A DNA stretch of 64,000 nt from Neelides folsomi. Taxonomy: Eukaryota; Arthropoda; Collembola; Neelipleona; Neelidae. The stretch covers positions 186,001 through 250,000 of the forward strand of contig JAQGBZ010000026.1 of NCBI GenBank assembly GCA_034687125.1. The letters are read 5' to 3'. Shown here one piece after another: positions 1-12,803 of the stretch. Under the pieces are notes generated by a model. The model did no database searches. It saw nothing but the letters and a program-made list of their open reading frames with translations, and was not told where the DNA came from. The position numbers and the translations under genes are program-made. Every line of letters begins with the position of its first letter. Positions within the stretch are counted from its first letter, which is position 1.

Positions 1-2970
1 GATCCCTTTTGTGCTCCATGGTGGAATCCAAGTCATAAATAGTCCTTTGGACCAGCCACTGTGAGGAAGAACGGAGACTCAAATGAAAAATTCACACAGT
101 GTGAAGCGTGAAAGAACCAAGGGATCCCCGCCGCTCCTCATCATACATAAATATAAGGCATATTGAAAAGATACCCTCGAACCATCCATACATGAATACC
201 TTCCATACATACACAATACATACATGCCATGTAAGTGTTTAAGTTTTAAGGGATATATTGTAATGGGCCCAAAAATTGAAATAGGGTTTGGGAATACATT
301 AAAATATCCACCTTATGGGCAAGTGTGTAAGAACTTCATGTTCGGGTTTTCATATTATTGTACACGGACCCCCGACTGATCCTCATCTTGAGCCGAAATG
401 AAAAGGGATCCAACCCTCTTTCTTAAAGGCTACAAAGTCCCTTCATTTCCTTTCATACTTCAGATATGAAGCTCATGGACTCGCCTTATAGAAACGCCTT
501 TAACACCCTTCAAGGAGCCCCATAACCATTCATGTCCTTAAAAGACCTTCTACATTACAAATATATTCTTCACTAATATGTACATACAATATATCTACAG
601 ATATATCAGTACCTTAAGTACCAATACAAGAGATACCTATGTTCATAGTAAGAAATATGGAGGAATATATGAAGGGATATATTTTTGTATATAAGATATA
701 ATGAAGGAGAGCCAAAGGAGCATAATAAGAAAAGGTTTATTCCTTGAGGAGCAAAAGGTTCGAAGACTCCTTTTAGAATAGCTCTAAATGGTAAGAAGGA
801 ATTTAGATGTGAAAAGGGTCGGGGTCCCTCGAGGTTCCCATCCCTCCTGTGATGAAATATATGTACTTTATATATATGGAGGGTTGTTGTTGAAGAAGGA
901 TCGAATAAGGGAATCCATTCTCATTTGTTAGCTCCGCAACCGCAGCTCAAGAGGAACTAATAAGGAGAAGATGAAAAAATCATATTGAGGATCCCCCTTT
1001 TATGCCTATTACTTATGACGTCTCTTCTTCTCTCTGGACGGCTCTGGACCTTTAACGAGAGTCGTGCCGAAATTTATTTTTATATCCCGTGAAGTTCTTA
1101 TTAGTAAGAGAGCCAACACCATTAATGTTCCTCCTTCACGGTATAATCCTTTTCCCTCTCCAGCCCCGTGCCGAAGAATGCAAGATGAACTTAAAATACA
1201 TTTCTCGGAAATCTTATAATAATTCCAATTCACCCATATCATAAGTACTAACAATTTCCTTTAATACACCATAATAAATTCCACATTAAATTCCCATAAA
1301 TTCCTAATCTCAAGACAAACAAAGGTGGATGAGAAAAAATGGTCCATTAAAAATTTCTTCGTCGTCGGGTTTTATGTACAGATACAATATACATTTCTTT
1401 GAAAATATTTTTATATTCCTGATATTGTATTATTGTTTCCTGAACCATATGGCATCATAGATTGTGTCTCTCATCGGTACACAACTGAAGCTCAGCTTCG
1501 TGTCTAATTGTTTGTTTTAGTGATAAAATTCCCTCGGAGGTTCTCAGCTCCCCAGACTTTTGGAAAAGACTTGAGAGGGATTTTGAAACCTTAATTGTTC
1601 TATTGGAGCTCAATAGAAAAGCTTTCTCTTTAACTTGTGAATTGAATTTGACGCTCAAATTCAATTCTCACCTGCAACTGCCAACACAGGTGTTGGGTTT
1701 CCTTTGAAATAAACTTTAACTTCCCCTCAAATGTGATGTTCCTTTTGAAATATCAAATGGTCAAATGAACAAAAGTGCATACAATTCTGTTAATAAATAC
1801 ACCTTTGTGAAGAAAGGAAGACGTTGGAGAATGGGGAATTGTAGATAGTAAAAGAAATGGTAATAAAAGAAGCTAAAATGCATTTAAAATAACTTGTTGA
1901 TGCTAATTGGACCGACTGTTATTTCACCATTCATTTTGTTCTCACAAGATTCCTAACAGATCCTGAGATTGTAACAGATTGGGCAAGATTTAATATTTAG
2001 TAGGGAAATTAAATAAGTGCTTATAAGGGAATCCTATTATTGTGCATGGTTCATTTCATGCAGTTTATTCAATTTGAGCAAAGGTGGGTTTGTTCGAAAG
2101 AATCTTCATTCCACCAAAAGCGTTGGCCATTGGGGTGTGAGTGGGAGAGGGGCTTAAAGGTTAATGTTTAAGAAAGGGCCGTGTGGGCTTCTTGGGCCCA
2201 TCAGACCCCTCAGGCCTCCATTTACATTTTATGGTCATGGATGCCACCTGAAAGGGGATGGGTTGGAGGATTTGGGTTTTAAGGGTTCTTCCCTTTGAAA
2301 CCCCAACCTGAGGAAGAGAAACTCAAAGTGAAATGTGACCTTTGGGATAAAATATCTGGAGCCAGGCGAAGAGTCCCGTATTTCCATTTCACTACCCCTT
2401 ACACGTTAAATGAGAGTCCGAGAAGATTTATGTGTTAACTCGAGCCGAGACAAAACTCCTTTAATAATGCTCACGCAAACTACTCTCATTTTTTCCTAAA
2501 ACTTCAAACCTCAACTTGCGGTTTCAAATTCAAGCTCAATTTAATAAAAAGTAATACACTTAACCATAAGTTAATTTAAATAAAGGTGGTCAATTTAAAA
2601 TTACATATAAGAATAAATGTTTAAGATGGAAATGAATAATGAATTGTGTTGAGGCATAATTGATTACAAAGGTTTTAAATTAACGAACATTAGGTCTCCA
2701 TTTGACTCAACTTTGGCCCTAATGGTTGAATAAATGAATCATTGTCAACGGCAGATTAAATATTAGAATATGAATGGGAGTCTTGAAATGAGATTCAGGC
2801 ACAAAAGTCCGTAGAAGTCAAATCTTCCATGGTCATCTACATTTCTTTAAAGCCTTCGTGGGTTTGGTTGGGTTGAGAGTTCAGACCTCTGGTACAATCA
2901 AATGACGTCCTCTCAACTGGGAGATTCTTAATTTAATGAGCATTTGCTTTAACAACTCCTTTTAGTCAAC

Positions 2971-3030
2971 TTATACATGGATTTATAATACATGAATTTA
3001 TACATGAATTTATAGCGAATTTATACACGG
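2971..3030. repeat. short tandem repeat, about 14-bp unit
   Basis: Four to five imperfect copies of a unit resembling atacatgaattt follow each other. The copies differ by small substitutions and indels. Nothing coding overlaps it; it looks like ordinary replication-slippage sequence. Confidence 0.6.
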
Positions 3031-6000
3031 GAATGGGAAGTGTGCAATTTGCAAAGTGGCAGGGATTCATTCCACTTAAATGTACAATTGTTCTTAAAGA
3101 GCAAAATGTGTGCTTTTAGGAATATCTTGGAATGAAATCTCAATTGTCGTCCTTCCACTTCCATACATCACTACCTGACTTCATTGCCTTCAGTCATATA
3201 GCTCATACATAGATGCTAATTGCAAAGGTGCAAATAATTCTTATCAACACATTCACCAATCAATTTAAATATAAAAAATAATTCCTAAATTTTTCAATCC
3301 ATTATTTTTGATGTATTAATCCCAACCCATTGAATGTATGAAAATTTAATCAAAGAACAAATTTTACATACAATCCAACATTCACTCCTACATCTATGGA
3401 TGTAATTCACAAGTTATTCAATTATGCAGGTGAATGTAAAATGAATAATTTTTCCACTTGGTTAAGATTTCGTCGAGAGTCCTCAACTCTCTCACTATGC
3501 ATTCTCATTATTTCCTATTAGATCATGCATTGGGAAGTGTACAGGTGCTTAAAAAATTTCGCGAGTCGTTGGAAATATTCAAATGTGAAAGATTATGGGA
3601 ATAATATATGTGGTTGGGTTTGAATCACACCTGAGAGGTTCTTGTTTTAAATCTTCTCCACCTGCTCCTTTCTTCGACGAATGTGCAATGTCCCATTCTG
3701 ATAGGGGCAAACACACCCAGATGGATCATCCTTTGGCAATTCCTCCAGCTTCAACTCAACAACTCCACTTAACCTTCAGAACCCTCAGAACCTTCAGAGA
3801 CGAACATTTGAAGCAAATGAACTAATAAGATTAGGTAAGTAACATTAGGTAAGTTAGGAGATGGAACGAAGAAGATTATTTTCTCCACAACCAATTTTTA
3901 TTCTCAATAAAATGATCACTAGCCAAAAAATTCACCGGTTTTTCCCGGGGTCTTTGCCGATCCGAAACCCATAGCATATAACATGAATAAATAGGGAAAT
4001 TGTATTACATTGCGTGTAACTATTGTACTGTTTATACTTGGAATATATATCAACTCCGTTAAATATTTATTCCTTTAGCATCTGTTCAAAGTGCGACGGT
4101 TTTATTTGTTCCTTGTTTTATTGCGCCTACTGCCATATGATCTAATGGAATTGACAATGGTTCCACATGGGAATCCTGACCAACTCTGAGTATTAAAATG
4201 ATAACTTATCTGCCGAGTTTCCACTTTCGGCAATTATAAATCTAAAATGAGACGTAAAAATCTTGCATAACGACCATTGGTTAAAAAACAGCTCATAAGT
4301 GCAAGTGTAATTATAAAACATAAGTACATAGAAATTACCAATACCTGTGTGCCAAGCAAATCCATTTTAAATATAAACAAAAGCATAGGAGTGTTGGGTG
4401 TATAGGACAATTGCAAGGACATTAGGGCTCGTAATTAGTTCCGATAAAACGCTCGTTTCAAATTCAAGTTCAACTCCAAGATAAACATTGTTCATGAGCA
4501 AACACATTAATAATATCATAATAAGCTTGTTTTATCACACTCACTTGTTTTCCTTTTCTTTTTACTAAACATTCAAAATAATTTTAATTATCCTAATAAA
4601 GACAATTTATTTAAAATATTATGTAGTTATCGTTGGTTGGATTTATGATTAAATATAATTTAAATGAGAAAGTTTTGAAAAGTTGAAGGATTGGTCTTTC
4701 TATATTTAAGATTTCAAGACATTAAATAATGATGTCAATGAATGTCTCAGATTTAATGTATCTGTTTATTTGGAGCATAATCTCGAAATTGATGAATTGA
4801 TCAAATGGAAGTTTATGTCTGGTAAGAAAGTTGAAGGATTGAAGTGATTGTTTGGGTGGGAGTAGGTTTGAAGTTGGTCGTGTGTGGCGTCGCGACATTT
4901 TAATAAATCCACGAGTCTCCTCCAAACCCATCAGTTATGTGTCAAATCCAATATTAATAGACCAGTCGGGGTGGTGGTCGAGATGTGGGGAAACGGGGTT
5001 AAAAGGCAGGGTAAAGGAATTATGACATTTGAGAAGCCCCTTCATTACATTTAACTTCCACTTGTAGTTTCATGAAGGATCCAACCTTCTTCACCAATTC
5101 CTCCCTCTCCGCTATCCTCCCTCCAATTCCCGCTAAGTGACTCCACGACCCCCAAAATGAAAAACCTACCTCAAAAGATGTTTATTAAACAAATTATATA
5201 AAATTAGGGTTGAAAAGGTACGACTCAGGAAACCCCTATGCAAGTCTAAAGATATACTCGTATCATATTCCTTTTTTTAAAATTCTACCAATATAAGATT
5301 TTATACTCACTAAATTCCTATTCCTTATATTGAATATAATCAGTACTCCTTTAAATTTTACAAGTTGTATAAAAAGTTCTAAACTTTATAAGATCTTACA
5401 TCCTTTAGGATACTTTATATTTTTAGTTTATATGAGTTTAAGTATAATTGTAGGTCTTTACTATAAAGTGGATCTTTATTAATCTCTGTCAAAATGTTTA
5501 AGGGAAGCTTTTAGTATAAAAAATAGGGCAGATAAATCCGAGTCATCCTTAATTGTAAACTTTTCTCAGTGATGGTAAATATTCTTTAGAGATTTGGAGT
5601 AAGAGCAATACCGGGAAATTGAACTCGCCGTTGAATCTCCCAATCTACTTTTAGGATTGATCCAAATCCAACGCAGATGCGTCGATTCAAAAGTTGATTG
5701 AACTTTGATTCTCTCTTTTCCGTTTCATTTCATTAAAATTATTTTAATATTGAAAATTTACATTTATAAAGTTAGTATAAAATGGTAGCCTGTTTTTAAA
5801 TTTTTTAAGTCAAATTGTAAAATAGTCAATTGTTAAGAAATGTCAATTGTTATAAAGCAGTCAAAGTTAGGAAAAAATAATCCAAGTAAAAAAAGGAGAG
5901 ATTTAAAGGAACACAATAGGAAGAAAAAAAGAACCATATTTGAATAATAATGCAGGACGTGAGCGAAGGTGATCCTGAGATCTTCTTCGCACCATCGGAT

Positions 6001-9000
6001 TTGTTAAGTCAAAAGTCTCGGATTTCAAATGACGGATTTAAAATTCCCCTCCTGACAGTGACAGGTAGGAATGGAGAAGGAGACTTCATAAATAGGAAAT
6101 TACGAGCCAGAGCATATTATGAATATAGCCATGAGATCCTTTCCGAGAGAATCATCCTATGAATATCATTATGATTATGATTATTACAAAGGGAAGAATG
6201 GGATTAGATAAATCTAATAAGACGGGCCGGGGAAGATGAGCTTATTAGAAATATTTTTTTCCCCGATTATTCACACATGGGCTTGGAATGCGTCGTCCCT
6301 TGACATCCTCCATAGACAGAGAAGGGAAAAAGCCATTGAGGTCTCCCGTCTGACTCCACTATGTAATAAAATGGGAAGATGGATCTTGAACACATCCAGC
6401 GGGATGTTTTCTTTTTCAAAAGACTCTCCAGAGTGTTATTATTACGAGATATCCATTCCTTCGAACCTCATTACTTCCTATACCTTCAATACACACAATG
6501 CCTACTTACTCAACTCACATTACTTCAATGCCAATGACTTATACCTAGCTGGAATACTAATATGGAATACATACAAATTCATATATGAAGTAAATATAAT
6601 ATATGGTCATATAACAAGTGAATTGGATCTTCAAAATCTCTGTTTAACACTTGGTCAGATATGCACATCATCCATGCATGTTTGGTCCATATAAAAATTC
6701 ATTTACTTATGTAGGCAGTATAAGAAATAAGAAAATGCATTTGTATGGTCGTATAATTTAAGTATTCTCCATTTCCTCATCTCACCTTCCCGGGGTTTAT
6801 ACCAATGGTCGGAACATAACAGCATATCAAGTTGTACATGAGTTTTAAACGGCCTTGTATATAACTTATATGTATTATTACGGGAATGAATAGGGTTCAA
6901 TCTATTCATGCATATGAAGGTATGAAAGTACCTTTACATACATGTAGTATGTGGAAAGTTCCAACGCCTTTGGTCTACTACATACTAATATAAGCAAAAC
7001 AGTGAACAAGTATTTAAAATGTATAGAATATCATTTGGTATATGTATTATTGTATGGTGTGGCTCATGAGTGGTGTGAATATGGTATGGCTATTTAAGGT
7101 TGTATATATCAGGTTTTAAGTTTGTGTATAGGAATAAAGGAAGGAGTTTGGTTGCAAGCCCCTTGAAGGGCCTTTGAGATGCTCTCATCCATTCTAAAGC
7201 TCACTGGCGCCGGCCGACTCACTTTTTTTCTCCTCCACCTGAGAACGGAATGAGGAGAACAACAATGGGAAATGGGAATGGCCCTTCCCGAACAAGAAAT
7301 GAGAACCCGACCCTTGAGAGAGAATTAAACTCTCCATGAAGCTTCTCCAGCCTTAAAGAGCGGGGTGTAAAGGAGAAAAAATTCTTTTCATTACCAAATC
7401 TCTTGGGGTTTTTTATCCACGTGGAGGGATGATTACAATCCTCCTATAAATCCTTCAACTCCCATCACTTCCAACCTCTTGTAATTAATATTGAAAATTA
7501 AATGATCTTGCCCTGCTGGAAACCTTGCAAGTGTTATTGTCTCATATGGGCGGGAGGAATTGTTCAAAGTAAGGTTTGGAGATTTATCGCCCGGTCCCGG
7601 GAATTGGTTCAATAATAATGAGAAGGTAATAGAGAGGAAGGGAACGCGGAGCGGATGTTGGAATGATCATCATTGGGATGTTGAGAAGAAGAAGCCACGA
7701 AGGACGTTGGATCCTATTTATAAAAATCGTCCTCTCAAAAACTCTTTTTTGGCATTTGATCCACAAAACCTAGGAGGAGATTCACATTAAATTATTCCCT
7801 ACATTTCAAACTCCCAATCTCTCCGAATTCCAACCCTTCAGTCTGAGGAGGAAATCGAATCCCTCATTTGCCTCGACGTGTCTTCTGAAAAACTTCATGG
7901 ATAAACTAGGTGTGATAATTTTAATCGAAGAGTTTGGACCATTTTGAATTCATTTTGAATGTTCCTTCAAGATTTGGACTCCTCCAAAATTGAGGAATAA
8001 ATGTGGAGAAATGAGAGGGCTGTGAGATGCCAAGAAATCCTTCATTTTCAATTCCAACATCACTCATTGAAACCGACGCAAATATCTTTGGGCCAAATCA
8101 AGTATACATAACTATTTAAATACGATGTATTGCTTTATAACCTTGCTTTAACCATTTAACCATGTTTTAACTAGATACTTAATGACTTTAGACTAAAATA
8201 ACATTTAAGTTAAAAACCGTGCCATATTTATTAATTGTTTTATACTATTAAAAAGTTTCAATTAAAATGTATAGAATACATACTTCGTCTTGAGATCTGC
8301 ATAGTTGATTTTTTTATTATAATATAGTATACGAATGATGTCATTCTGATCAGCCTTTTAAAGCCACGATGATTCAAATTCAATTCTTGGAAATTGTTGT
8401 TGATAAGACAAGTTCGTGATCTGTAGGAGGATTCTCAATTTATAACCCCTTTGGAAGACTGAGAAATTGGGTTGAGAATTGTAGGTGAGTTTTGCAAAAC
8501 CGAATGAATCAAGTCCGGGAGCTGAAACCTTGTTTTGAAGAATGCTCATGAAGAACATTGGTTTTGAAGGGAAGGCGCCAGTTAATTACATACTTTGTAA
8601 TCACCATTTCATATTGGAGAAAAAGGAGTCTGAGCAACTTGAGGAGGGTCGAATGGTCTCTTATTAAGGGTCGTGTGTAAGGATGTATGCAGTTGGTGTG
8701 TAAGCCTTTGCCTCCCAACCCGTTTAATATATAGGCCAAATATATCTGTATTTTAAGGAACAAACTCAAGGTATTGAAGTACAGTAGATATTTAAAAAAT
8801 GTAATGGAGAAATAAGATGGAAGTGGATAGGATCAAAAGGCCTTTCTGGAATATTCCTTCGTGATGTATAGAAGATTGTAAATTGAGCAGTTTAATGATA
8901 TAGGGTTCGGGATCGAGACCCGTAACTATAACTTTAACCGCCATTTAACTCTGGGTATATTTCGCACCTTGGAAAAACGAAACCAAGATCGCCCATCATC

Positions 9001-10723
9001 GTCACGCATTGAGAAGTTCTAATGCTTCAACTTCCTCTTTCAAGAATAATCTTCATTTAATCTTATGCACTTCAACTCTTTACAAACTAAATGCTAATTA
9101 ATCAAAATAAACATTTACTGATATTTTTAAATTGGGTAAAAAATACCTTTAAACTGAATTCAATTCAGGACTTTTGAAATCGTTTTATGATGTAATTTTA
9201 ATATTTTCAAAGAAGAGGAAATGAAATGATTTTATTTTGGATTATAGCGACAATTTCAATAGTTTTGGTCATGCAATGAAACGGTTAACTAATATTAAGC
9301 TGTCGATAATGGCCCCATAACTTTCATTGTTTTCTCGCCGTCAAAGTATCATTTTATCATATTAGGAAAACGGAAGGAGTTGGGGCTCTAATAATTGGAG
9401 AAATGAGTAAATGAATTATGTACACAATGGCTATTCACGGAGCGGGTCGTAAAAAGTCTTTAATAACTGAAGACTCGTGAGAGGAGCGAAACGGAAATCA
9501 TAATTGCTCCTTATATTCCCACTCACAGTGTTCTCCTCAAATGTCTTCTACTCATGTCATTTGATTCCATGTCCCTATTCTTTTTAAGTAAAGTTCCATT
9601 ACTTCAACTCCTATTACTTCAATGCCCATTAACTCTCGCAATTACATTTATTGAGTTGAAAACACGAGAGGTGCATTTGGACATTTTTGAAGCCAATTTC
9701 GGTTTTTCTTTTATATTTTTTTGAAAACAATTGAGACTCACTCGTCGCGTGCATCTGTCTCATGTAGGAAGTACAGTGTTACCATAAATGTGTCAATTAA
9801 ATAAACATATCATAATATTTAAGTACCATATACCGTAAAAATATCAAATATCATACAAATGTATTTATGATCCTACATCGTAGAATTTTTCATATTCATT
9901 ATAAAAGTAAATAATATGAAGATACATTGGATCCATCTGACACTTAATTGTTAAATATGTAGACAAATGAAAAATAAAGATTTGAATAAAATTTACAACA
10001 AGGATGAATACGCTTATGATAAATCTGATATATCGGCGGTGTTTTGAGCGAGCGATGGGGTTGTTAAAGAACATCAAGGGATAAAGAACCTGTTCAATTG
10101 GGAAGGTCCATGAGGGAATTTTGTGGTTTCCTCCGTGAAGAGCCAATAAAAGCGGAGATGGAGGAAAACGGGCGGAAAGTGACATAATTTGCCTTTGAGG
10201 AGTCGTCCACAAATTAAGATTAAATAAAACGAATTACAGATTACGTGCAGACTCTCAGCGGCAGGAGATTCAAACTCCTTTAATCGCTTTTTATTTATGA
10301 TGACATTCATGAGTAATTTGAGAAGAATTTCAGTTTTATTTCCTTCTGGAGTTTATATGTTTAATTGTGGATTTTGTGGATTCTTTGCAAAGAGGGAAGG
10401 GCGCCTTTTTATTTTACCAAAAGAATCCTAGTCCGGACCTTATCTCCTTTTTGACCATTAATAAAAGTGAATTAAAGTTAAGATGTGGGCACAGGTGTGT
10501 GTAATTGCTAACTTTATATATTTTATTATTGCATACGCTTTTTATGGAAAGCTCTTAGTCCTCTTAGCGGGGAATGAAATATTTAATTCATGCACCTTAC
10601 ACGATCTTGGCTTTATCTTTTATTTGTATCTTGGCCATTTTAGTTATTAGAATAATAAAATGGGAGAGTGGAGTGATCTTATGAACATTTAAATTAGGAT
10701 GAAAGGGGTAAAAAACTACGCAG

Positions 10724-10825
10724 GTGTTCTCGTTTTCTTCAGTCGACTCCTTCAATCCCAGCCACCTTCGTGTAGTGGAATATCAAATGGATGCAAATTT
10801 TCCTCTTCGAAGAGATATCTTAAAG
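10724..10825 (+). CDS. possible orphan exon, unknown product
   Basis: This is a 34-codon open stretch between a possible acceptor (cag at 10721-10723) and a possible donor (gtgatc at 10826). Its codons resemble those of the real genes here (TTC, GAC, TCC, AGC, ATC), and the peptide is balanced (VDSFNPSHLRVVEYQMD and so on). No partner exon or family was recognised and the acceptor lacks a good pyrimidine tract. It may equally be a chance open frame. Confidence 0.15.
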
Positions 10826-12231
10826 GTGATCGGAGAATTCGTGAATTCGCTCGTAATGGGATTGAATAAAAGTTTAAAAATGTCTTTACTTCCACCGACA
10901 CACCTGCTTCATCCTCTCATGACTCAATTTTGTTAAAAATTAACGAGTTCAACCCAACATTAAATAACCCATCTCCAAAATTCAATGTCACAATTTACAA
11001 TATTAATTAAAATTAACAAAGGTTAAAAAATAAAAATTACCTTGAAATCAATTGGATGTCTCCGTTCGGTCTTTAAAATTAAAACTTTTAATTTAAAAGT
11101 TTAATTTAAGTACAACAGTTTTTAAATGGAACGATAGGTGAATTAATTTTTTAATTAACTATTTTATATCTTCTGTCGTAGTCGTTTTGTAATTTTAAAC
11201 TCACAATTAAAAATTGTTATTTATTTAACTCTTCCTCGTTGGCTCTCTTTTAAATGTTTTCTCTAATGTTTGAAGGACTTTTGGAGGGAGAAAGGGGTCG
11301 GATTTAGAAGTCGAATTTCCTATTCAGTCTATTCGTGTTTAACTTCTCGGGGAGAAAGTTAATTAAGGGAGTTAAATTTAATTAACAGTGGGTGCGTTGT
11401 TGAATTGTGCAGGGAGAGTTGTCGAATCCCTCCATGTTCGAGGTGGTGGGAGCAATGGGGCTGGAGTGGAACAAGGCAAGTGTTGTAGTTGGAGGGGCGA
11501 AGCCTCGGGCGAGACAACTCGCTCCCTTCTCTCGAACCCACACTTTTGGGATAGGCCCATATAGCATGCACACACTGAGGAAAGATATATCTCTTGTTCA
11601 CGGAAACGGACCGAAGACAACCAAACCCCCTCAAGATTCCTAAACAGAGTTCGCCCCATCGCCACAGAGGACTCACAGATTCATCTGATATTAAACGATC
11701 TGCACGAGATGAAGATCCATCTCGCATCTCTCATCTTCATCCCTTTAGAGATCTCTTTATTCTTTATCAATGTATTCTATTTTAAAAGAGTTTCAATCTG
11801 TCTCTGCAATTTTAGGATGATTTTTTCGAAAAAAGTTCCAAAACTGCTAATTGTATTTGTTCACTATGAATAGTATAATGTTTTTTTAATACTGAAATCG
11901 GTGTTTAGTAGAAATGATGAATTGGTTAAGAAGCCATTATATTATCAATATGTATTATTGATTATCTACTCTTTATATTATGAATCAATAATGTCAATAT
12001 GATATATCATTATTCAATGATGATGATGAGGAGAAGGATCATACAGTTAGAAGTTTTAGCAACGGTTTTGGGTGAATGTTCGAATGAGCTAAAGATCAAT
12101 TTACTTTGAGATTTAATTAGTTATTCCAATGTGTGCTGATTCGATTATCACAATTTTTAATTCAATATTTCATAATAAAAGTTAATTTAATACATTTTCA
12201 TAAATGTGTGTTCGTATAATTGCTACTACTA

Positions 12232-12803
12232 TATACAAGGTCGCCCAGCGTTAATTGAGTATTTTTGATCATCCCTAGCTTTTTTTTATTTTTTAACACA
12301 ATTTTCTCATAGATTATCATTATTTGCTCAATGCATTAGACAGCTAAAATAATAATCTCAATATGTGATTGCAATCCCATTTACTTCAATACAGCGTTTC
12401 AAACAACCTTTGGAAGTTTCTCAAGCTATTTTACATAAAGCATAAAGAAGCGGACATTTCACTGAACGCTTGGACAATTCCAACTATGAGCTCTACAAGG
12501 GTTAATGGAATTTTGTAGACATTGTTGTTCTTCACATAACCCCAAAAGAAAAAATTGAGTGGTTGGGGATGGGATTGTCCAAGCGTTCAATGAAATACCC
12601 GTTGCTATGTGTGTAAATGAACTTGGGAGGCTGTCAAAGGTCCTTTTCAAAGCTGCGCTGAAGCTAATGATGATCAAGCCACAAATTAAGATTAATTTTC
12701 TAGTTGTATGATGCATTGAGCATATAATGATATTCTTTGAGAAAATTCAGGTAAAAAATAAAAGTTAGGGATGATCAAAAATACTCAGTTAACGCTGTGT
12801 ATA
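12232..12803 (-). mobile_element. decayed Tc1/mariner-like element
   Basis: The element of about 570 bp is bounded by terminal inverted repeats. A left arm of about 50 bp (12232-12290) matches the reverse complement of the right arm (12750-12803) with few mismatches and one 8-bp indel close to the outer end; both ends start with TATACA. Inside, the minus strand keeps pieces of the C-terminal part of a mariner-type transposase: an FFWGYVKNN-like block near 12553-12530, then VYKIPLTLVELI, then RCIEVNG near 12400, in different frames and broken by stops. The catalytic core is gone, so it is internally deleted and non-autonomous. A nearly identical 27-bp segment also occurs inverted inside it. 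Confidence 0.8.
12358..12553 (-). pseudogene. mariner transposase C-terminal remnant
   Basis: Read on the minus strand, this contains in order FFWGYVKNNNVYKIPLT, LVELIVGIVQAFSEM, LRNFQRLF and RCIEVNGIAI. Mariner transposases carry an F-x-W-G-x-x-K block followed by a short helix and a terminal R-C block in this order. At least one frameshift and a stop separate the pieces. The DDE residues are absent. It lies between the inverted repeats of the element at 12232-12803, so the two calls support each other. Confidence 0.7.

Larger units (their letters stand above)
1..12231. other. AT-rich gene desert, no supported gene
   Basis: I find no gene I can defend in this stretch. Open frames are short, lack recognisable domains and mostly arise in moderately GC-rich islands where several frames are open at once (for example 11359-11785). 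The longest with a real ATG are 6236-6694 (152 aa, no domain) and 3595-3825 (76 aa). A short AT-rich tandem repeat lies at 2971-3030. The region may be intergenic or intronic sequence of a gene outside the window. No tRNA or rRNA was seen. Confidence 0.6.

Noticed and set aside
6236-6694. 152-codon plus-strand frame
   Set aside because: It has an ATG but reads as low-information Asn/Tyr/Ile-rich sequence with no domain, intron or bias resembling the real genes here.
10240-10300. tRNA-like T-arm on the minus strand (agg-ag-tttgaat-ctcct)
   Set aside because: No matching acceptor stem, anticodon arm or D arm lies at the required distance; a chance hairpin.
11359-11785. Five overlapping open frames on both strands as a possible gene
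   Set aside because: All frames are open because of local GC content; none has a domain, and no consistent splice pair was found.
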